In this document: piece by piece, positions 16,411 to 18,974 of the stretch
How the letters are laid out: each line of letters begins with the position of its first letter
Position numbering within the stretch: the first letter of the stretch is position 1
Source: Bacteroidales bacterium
GTDB taxonomy: Bacteria > Bacteroidota > Bacteroidia > Bacteroidales > Muribaculaceae
NCBI GenBank assembly: GCA_030526455.1
Contig: JAUNCU010000035.1
Coordinates: 1-18,974, forward strand
Length of the DNA: 18,974 nt
Direction: 5' to 3'
Position numbers and translations under genes: made by a program
Notes under the pieces: generated by a model
The model's database searches: none
Told to the model about the DNA's origin: nothing
Seen by the model: only the letters and a program-made list of their open reading frames with translations

Positions 16411-16584
16411 TTAAGAGAATTTTGCTTTGGTGAGAATCTTTTGCATAGTCGCATAGCGTGGGTCTTTTTTGAAGTCACGCTCTTGCTGATTGTCGTGTTT
16501 TTTGTCGACTCGTTCAATTTCTTTACGGAAACGCATGGCGTCTTCACCGTGAAGAGTGGGAATCGCTTTTATTGCTGTTGCCAT
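16411..16584 (-). CDS. Small charged protein, candidate antitoxin
   Basis: A 57-aa basic and charged protein. The start at 16584 (MATAIKAIPTLHGEDAMRF) is chosen because the promoter element at 16620-16627 lies inside the longer reading that begins at 16650. The N-terminal motif AIKAIPTLHGEDAMRFRKEI resembles a short beta strand followed by a helix. The middle and C-terminus are helical and rich in Lys, Arg, Asp and Glu (KDPRYATMQKILTKAK). I see no ribbon-helix-helix pattern of the usual DUF1778 antitoxins. Being first in a two-gene operon ahead of a toxin-like GNAT is the classic antitoxin position. Function is inferred from context only; the family is not recognised with certainty. Confidence 0.6.
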   Translation of the reverse strand: MATAIKAIPTLHGEDAMRFRKEIERVDKKHDNQQERDFKKDPRYATMQKILTKAKFS

Positions 16585-16619
16585 AATGTTTTGGTGTCTA
16601 GTTTGTTTGATCAGATGCG

Positions 16620-16627
16620 CAAAGTTA
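16620..16627 (-). promoter_or_regulatory. -7 element of the GNAT module
   Basis: The minus strand reads TAACTTTG, an exact TAnnTTTG element, placing the start of transcription about 25-30 nt before the ATG at 16584. No good -33 TTTG is present at the right distance, which may mean weak or regulated transcription. Confidence 0.45.
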
Positions 16628-16770
16628 CTATTTTTTTGATAATTAACCATGTGTTGAGTATTTTATTTTTCGCTCTATTACTCTTGGGTTCATCTTGTTC
16701 GGCTGCAGTTCTTCTGCGTTTCTTTTCGCTGGTGACGACATTATTATTATGGTGTTACAAAAATTCTGTG

Positions 16771-16778
16771 TAAATTTG
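16771..16778 (+). promoter_or_regulatory. -7 element directly before the barrel protein
   Basis: TAAATTTG matches TAnnTTTG exactly but ends only 4 bp before the ATG at 16783. If used, the mRNA would be leaderless or nearly so. No good -33 TTTG is found 19-21 nt upstream, so this may be chance in AT-rich DNA. Confidence 0.3.
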
Positions 16779-16782
16779 TGGT

Positions 16783-17478
16783 ATGAAACGTGTTTTAATT
16801 GCTCTTTGCCTGCTTTTTTCTTTTTTTGGCGCTCGTGCGCAGGAGCAGGAGTATATTCAGGTCGACTGGTATCCGTTGCTCACCGATAGTGTGGGCTTCA
16901 ATATCACCAGCGGCGGCATTGCCTTTGGCTTTGTGGACGGCATCAGCAGCGAGGCCGATGTGAAGATGGGCCGATCGTTCCAAATCTCGTGGCTCAACGT
17001 GATTGGTGCGAAGTTCAACACTGGCCACGGACAGCGCATCAGCGTGGGTGTGGGCCTCGATTGGAAGAACTACAAGTTGGCCTCCAGCCAGCGCTTCGTG
17101 GTGGGCGATGGCGGCGTGAGCGTGCAGCCTTATCCCGCTGGCGCCAAGCCCTGCAAATCGCGCCTGAAGGTGTTTGCCCTCGAATTGCCCGTCATCATTC
17201 GTCAGCGCATCGGTAGCCGTGTGGACCTCTTTGCGGGCGAAATCACCAATTTCAATGTCCACTCCAGCATCGTGAGCAAGTGGGAGAGTGCCGAGGGCAC
17301 CGTGGAAGAAGCCACCACCAAGGGCATCCACACTGCCCCCGTGACCTTCGACCTCATTGCCGGCGTGGCCTATCGCAAGGTGGGCGCCTACCTGCGCTAC
17401 AGTCCCTGCCGCGTGATCAAGGAGGGCTACGGACCCAAAATCAACACCCTCAGCGTGGGCCTTGTGCTCGGGCTTTAA
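16783..17478 (+). CDS. Outer-membrane beta-barrel protein
   Basis: A 231-aa protein with a signal peptide (MKRVLIALCLLFSFFGARAQ, cleaved near A19). The rest shows alternating hydrophobic and polar residues typical of a small barrel of 8-10 strands, e.g. FQISWLNVIGAKFNTG, RISVGVGLDWKNYKLAS, VKVGAYLRYSP-like and a final strand LSVGLVLGL. This pattern fits PorT/OmpW-sized outer-membrane barrels of Bacteroidetes. A loop with Pro and Lys (near 115-125) precedes LKVFALELPVIIRQRIG. The start is the only Met before the signal peptide. It is not obviously tied to the PUL or to the next gene, which has its own promoter. No specific function can be assigned. Confidence 0.75.
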   Translation: MKRVLIALCLLFSFFGARAQEQEYIQVDWYPLLTDSVGFNITSGGIAFGFVDGISSEADVKMGRSFQISWLNVIGAKFNTGHGQRISVGVGLDWKNYKLASSQRFVVGDGGVSVQPYPAGAKPCKSRLKVFALELPVIIRQRIGSRVDLFAGEITNFNVHSSIVSKWESAEGTVEEATTKGIHTAPVTFDLIAGVAYRKVGAYLRYSPCRVIKEGYGPKINTLSVGLVLGL

Positions 17479-17498
17479 GACGATTTGTGGGTGTTTCA

Positions 17499-17530
17499 TT
17501 TGCTTATTCGGGCTAATTCTCTTAACTTCG
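17499..17530 (+). promoter_or_regulatory. Promoter of thioredoxin-fold lipoprotein gene
   Basis: TTTG (17499-17502), 20 nt, TAACTTCG (17523-17530): one mismatch from the Bacteroidetes consensus. The transcript would begin near 17537, about 34 nt before the ATG at 17571, so the gene is likely transcribed apart from the barrel-protein gene. Confidence 0.5.
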
Positions 17531-17570
17531 CATAATATTTTTTATCGCTAACAATCATAAACGCATTATA

Positions 17571-18668
17571 ATGAAGAAAATTCTTTTCCTTTCGTGTGCC
17601 GCCTTGGCCATGCTTTGTGCATGCACCGGTGGCAACAAATTCAATGTGTCGGGCAAGGTGGAAGGCGCTGCCGATTCCACTAGCCTCTATCTTGAAGTGG
17701 CCAACAATGGCAGTTGGTTTATCCTCGACTCTACCACCACCAGTGGCGACGGCTACAGCATCAGTTACGACGCACCCGAGGTGCCCAACATCTACCGTCT
17801 GCGCTGCGCCGACAAGGCCATTTACTTCACCGTCGACAGCATTGAGAGCCTCACCATCGACTCTAAACTGAAGACCTTCGACCTCGACTTCAACATCGAC
17901 GGTACCGACCACGCTAAGCAAATCTGCAAAATCGAGAAGGACGCTATCCTCTACGCCAAGGAAGGTACTCCAGCCGCCAAAATCGAGGCTTGGAAAAAGC
18001 AACTCGCCCAGCAGATTCTCGCCGACGAATACGGTTCGGGTATCGTGGCCTACTTCATCATCAACAAGTATCTCAACGGTCAGCCTCTGTTCGACCCCAT
18101 GAACGATGCCGACATGAAGATTATCGGCGCCGTGGCCAACGCCTTCAATTCTTACCGCAAGGACGACCCACGCACGCAATACCTCGTGAACATGACCCTT
18201 GAGGCTCAGAAGCGCCGTCGTGCCGCTGCAGGCATCGGTGGTGGCACTCAGGTGGAAGCCGAGGTGGTGAAACTCTTCGACATCAACCTCCAGGACTGCA
18301 ACGGCGCTCAGCGTTCGCTCGCAAAGGAGGCGCAAAATGGTCGCGTGATTTTGCTCAACTTCACCATGTACGACCAGTCGTTCTCGCCAGCCTTCAACAA
18401 GGTGCTCAACGACCTCTACACCCAGTATAAGGACCGCCTCACCATCTTCCAGGTGGGTCTCGACCAGAACCTGGGCGCATGGCGCGATGCCGCCAAGAAC
18501 ATCCCCTGGATAGCCGTCTACGATCCCGCCGGCGAAAACTCCAAGAGCCTCCAGCAATACCAGGTGTTCAGCATCCCCACCTCGTTCATCATCGACCGCA
18601 ACGGTGAAATCCAAGAACGAATCCAAGACCCACTGCAACTCAAATCAGCCCTCCAGAAGTATTTGTAA
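17571..18668 (+). CDS. Thioredoxin-fold lipoprotein lacking CXXC (DUF4369-type)
   Basis: A 365-aa lipoprotein with lipobox LCAC and lipid-bearing C18. An N-terminal beta-sandwich of DUF4369 type covers about 22-112 (FNVSGKVEGAADSTSLYLE). A helical linker covers about 113-222, and a TlpA/AhpC-like thioredoxin domain about 232-365. In that domain the strand VILLNF (259-264) is followed by TMYDQSFSPAFNK where active members have WCxPC, so both redox cysteines are missing. The cis-proline loop SIPTSFIIDRNGEI (334-347) is kept. The fold is therefore present but thiol-disulfide exchange by the normal mechanism is not possible. Related lipoproteins are abundant in Bacteroidales; roles are mostly unknown. 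It probably faces the periplasm. It has its own promoter and a strong terminator. Confidence 0.85.
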   Translation: MKKILFLSCAALAMLCACTGGNKFNVSGKVEGAADSTSLYLEVANNGSWFILDSTTTSGDGYSISYDAPEVPNIYRLRCADKAIYFTVDSIESLTIDSKLKTFDLDFNIDGTDHAKQICKIEKDAILYAKEGTPAAKIEAWKKQLAQQILADEYGSGIVAYFIINKYLNGQPLFDPMNDADMKIIGAVANAFNSYRKDDPRTQYLVNMTLEAQKRRRAAAGIGGGTQVEAEVVKLFDINLQDCNGAQRSLAKEAQNGRVILLNFTMYDQSFSPAFNKVLNDLYTQYKDRLTIFQVGLDQNLGAWRDAAKNIPWIAVYDPAGENSKSLQQYQVFSIPTSFIIDRNGEIQERIQDPLQLKSALQKYL

Positions 18669-18691
18669 TTTACACAACTTCTCAAAATATC

Positions 18692-18730
18692 AAGGCGATA
18701 CCCATCACAAAAGGGTATCGCCTTTATTTT
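18692..18730 (+). terminator. Terminator after thioredoxin-fold lipoprotein gene
   Basis: A perfect 12-bp stem, AAGGCGATACCC (18692-18703) with its complement at 18713-18724, has a 9-nt loop followed by a T-rich run (TTTATTTTTT). It lies 23 bp past the stop codon and is a clear intrinsic terminator. Confidence 0.92.
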
Positions 18731-18743
18731 TTGTTGCTAAAAA

Positions 18744-18774
18744 TCCGGAGGTTCCGAAATTTCCGGAGGTTCCG
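18744..18774. repeat. Short tandem duplication, 18-bp period
   Basis: TCCGGAGGTTCCG occurs at 18744-18756 and 18762-18774 with AAATT between. The unit is partly self-complementary (CCGGA/TCCGG), so the pair can fold. Origin unknown. Confidence 0.55.
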
Positions 18775-18804
18775 GCTCGTAGACTTGTAGGGGGGCAGAG
18801 GAAA

Positions 18805-18834
18805 AACACGGTGGGGTGATTTAGTGGTAGAGGC
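18805..18834. repeat. Dispersed intergenic motif, copy 2
   Basis: The second copy of the motif at 91-119, same orientation, about 24 of 29 positions with one gap; begins AACAC and ends TAGAGGC. Here it is not followed by the MITE-like element, so the motif exists independently of it. Confidence 0.5.
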
Positions 18835-18838
18835 GTCG

Positions 18839-18856
18839 CAATCCCGCTAGGGATTG
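18839..18856. repeat. Small perfect hairpin
   Basis: CAATCCC, loop GCTA, GGGATTG: a perfect 7-bp inverted repeat in non-coding DNA without a T-tract. Probably part of a REP-like palindromic family. Confidence 0.45.
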
Positions 18857-18974
18857 GATGTGTGTAGGCAGGTATGCAGCGGAGGCGCTGCGAAATGGAG
18901 CGAAGCGGAATGAAGCGGCGCCGGAGCGAAATGCCTGCACCCGATGCACCCTCAAAATGCATTCCATGGGAATG

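Larger units (their letters stand above)
18669..18974. other. Gene-free right end, palindrome-rich
   Basis: After the terminator (18692-18730) there is no credible gene. The stretch holds an 18-bp-period duplication (18744-18774), the second copy of the dispersed motif (18805-18834), a perfect small hairpin (18839-18856) and a final CATTCC/GGAATG inverted repeat (18960-18974) at the window edge. Base composition is GC-richer than other intergenic DNA here. Confidence 0.55.

Noticed and set aside
16585..16650. Longer start for the small charged protein at 16650
   Set aside because: The -7 promoter element at 16620-16627 lies within it, so the ATG at 16584 is more likely.
17496..18638. 380-aa open frame antisense to the thioredoxin-fold lipoprotein
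   Set aside because: Composition of a shadow frame, no signal or domain, and it crosses the promoter and start of the real gene.

Overview
The window looks like a chromosomal segment of a gut-type Bacteroidales (Prevotella, Bacteroides or Muribaculaceae-like). The reasons are a SusC/SusD pair with linked glycoside hydrolases, SPII lipoproteins, a propeller/Y_Y_Y transmembrane regulator, and several promoters of the Bacteroidetes type (TTTG, about 19-20 nt, TAnnTTTG). I cannot fix the genus from sequence alone.

Layout. Positions 1-359 are gene-free and hold a 172-bp MITE-like palindromic element (114-285). A desulfoferrodoxin (superoxide reductase) gene lies on the minus strand at 360-749 with its own promoter. 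From 12421 leftwards to 957, all on the minus strand, is a polysaccharide utilization locus (PUL): susC, susD, an endonuclease/exonuclease/phosphatase-fold (EEP) exported protein, a GH43-like propeller enzyme with discoidin and FnIII domains, a GH144-type lipoprotein and a GH3 beta-glucosidase, closed by a terminator at 862-908. The regulator gene (12821-15661, plus strand) is divergent from susC. It encodes a periplasmic sensor propeller joined through one membrane helix to a cytoplasmic HTH, with no kinase.

How the PUL probably works (inference). GH144 enzymes act on beta-1,2-glucan, and Bacteroides GH3 enzymes next to GH144 genes cleave sophoro-oligosaccharides. The likely substrate is therefore beta-1,2-glucan (linear or cyclic bacterial glucans). 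SusD binds at the surface and SusC imports with TonB. GH144 depolymerises, and GH3 finishes in the periplasm. The GH43-like enzyme and the EEP protein have no obvious role on a plain beta-1,2-glucan and are the least explained parts. Two strong hairpins with T-tracts divide the operon into susCD / EEP / enzymes, with little or no room for new promoters, which suggests graded expression by partial termination.

Right of the regulator lies an AT-richer pair on the minus strand (15764-16584): a 57-aa protein followed by a GNAT acetyltransferase with the architecture of GNAT toxins. This is a candidate toxin-antitoxin module with an antitoxin I cannot place in a known family. Then on the plus strand come an outer-membrane beta-barrel protein (16783-17478) and a thioredoxin-fold lipoprotein lacking the CXXC motif (17571-18668), ended by a clear terminator. 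The last 300 bases are non-coding and rich in short palindromes. They include a second copy of a roughly 29-bp motif also found beside the MITE-like element at the left end.

The best candidates for something undescribed are the GNAT/57-aa module, the GH43-like multidomain enzyme in a beta-1,2-glucan-type PUL, and the within-operon hairpins.
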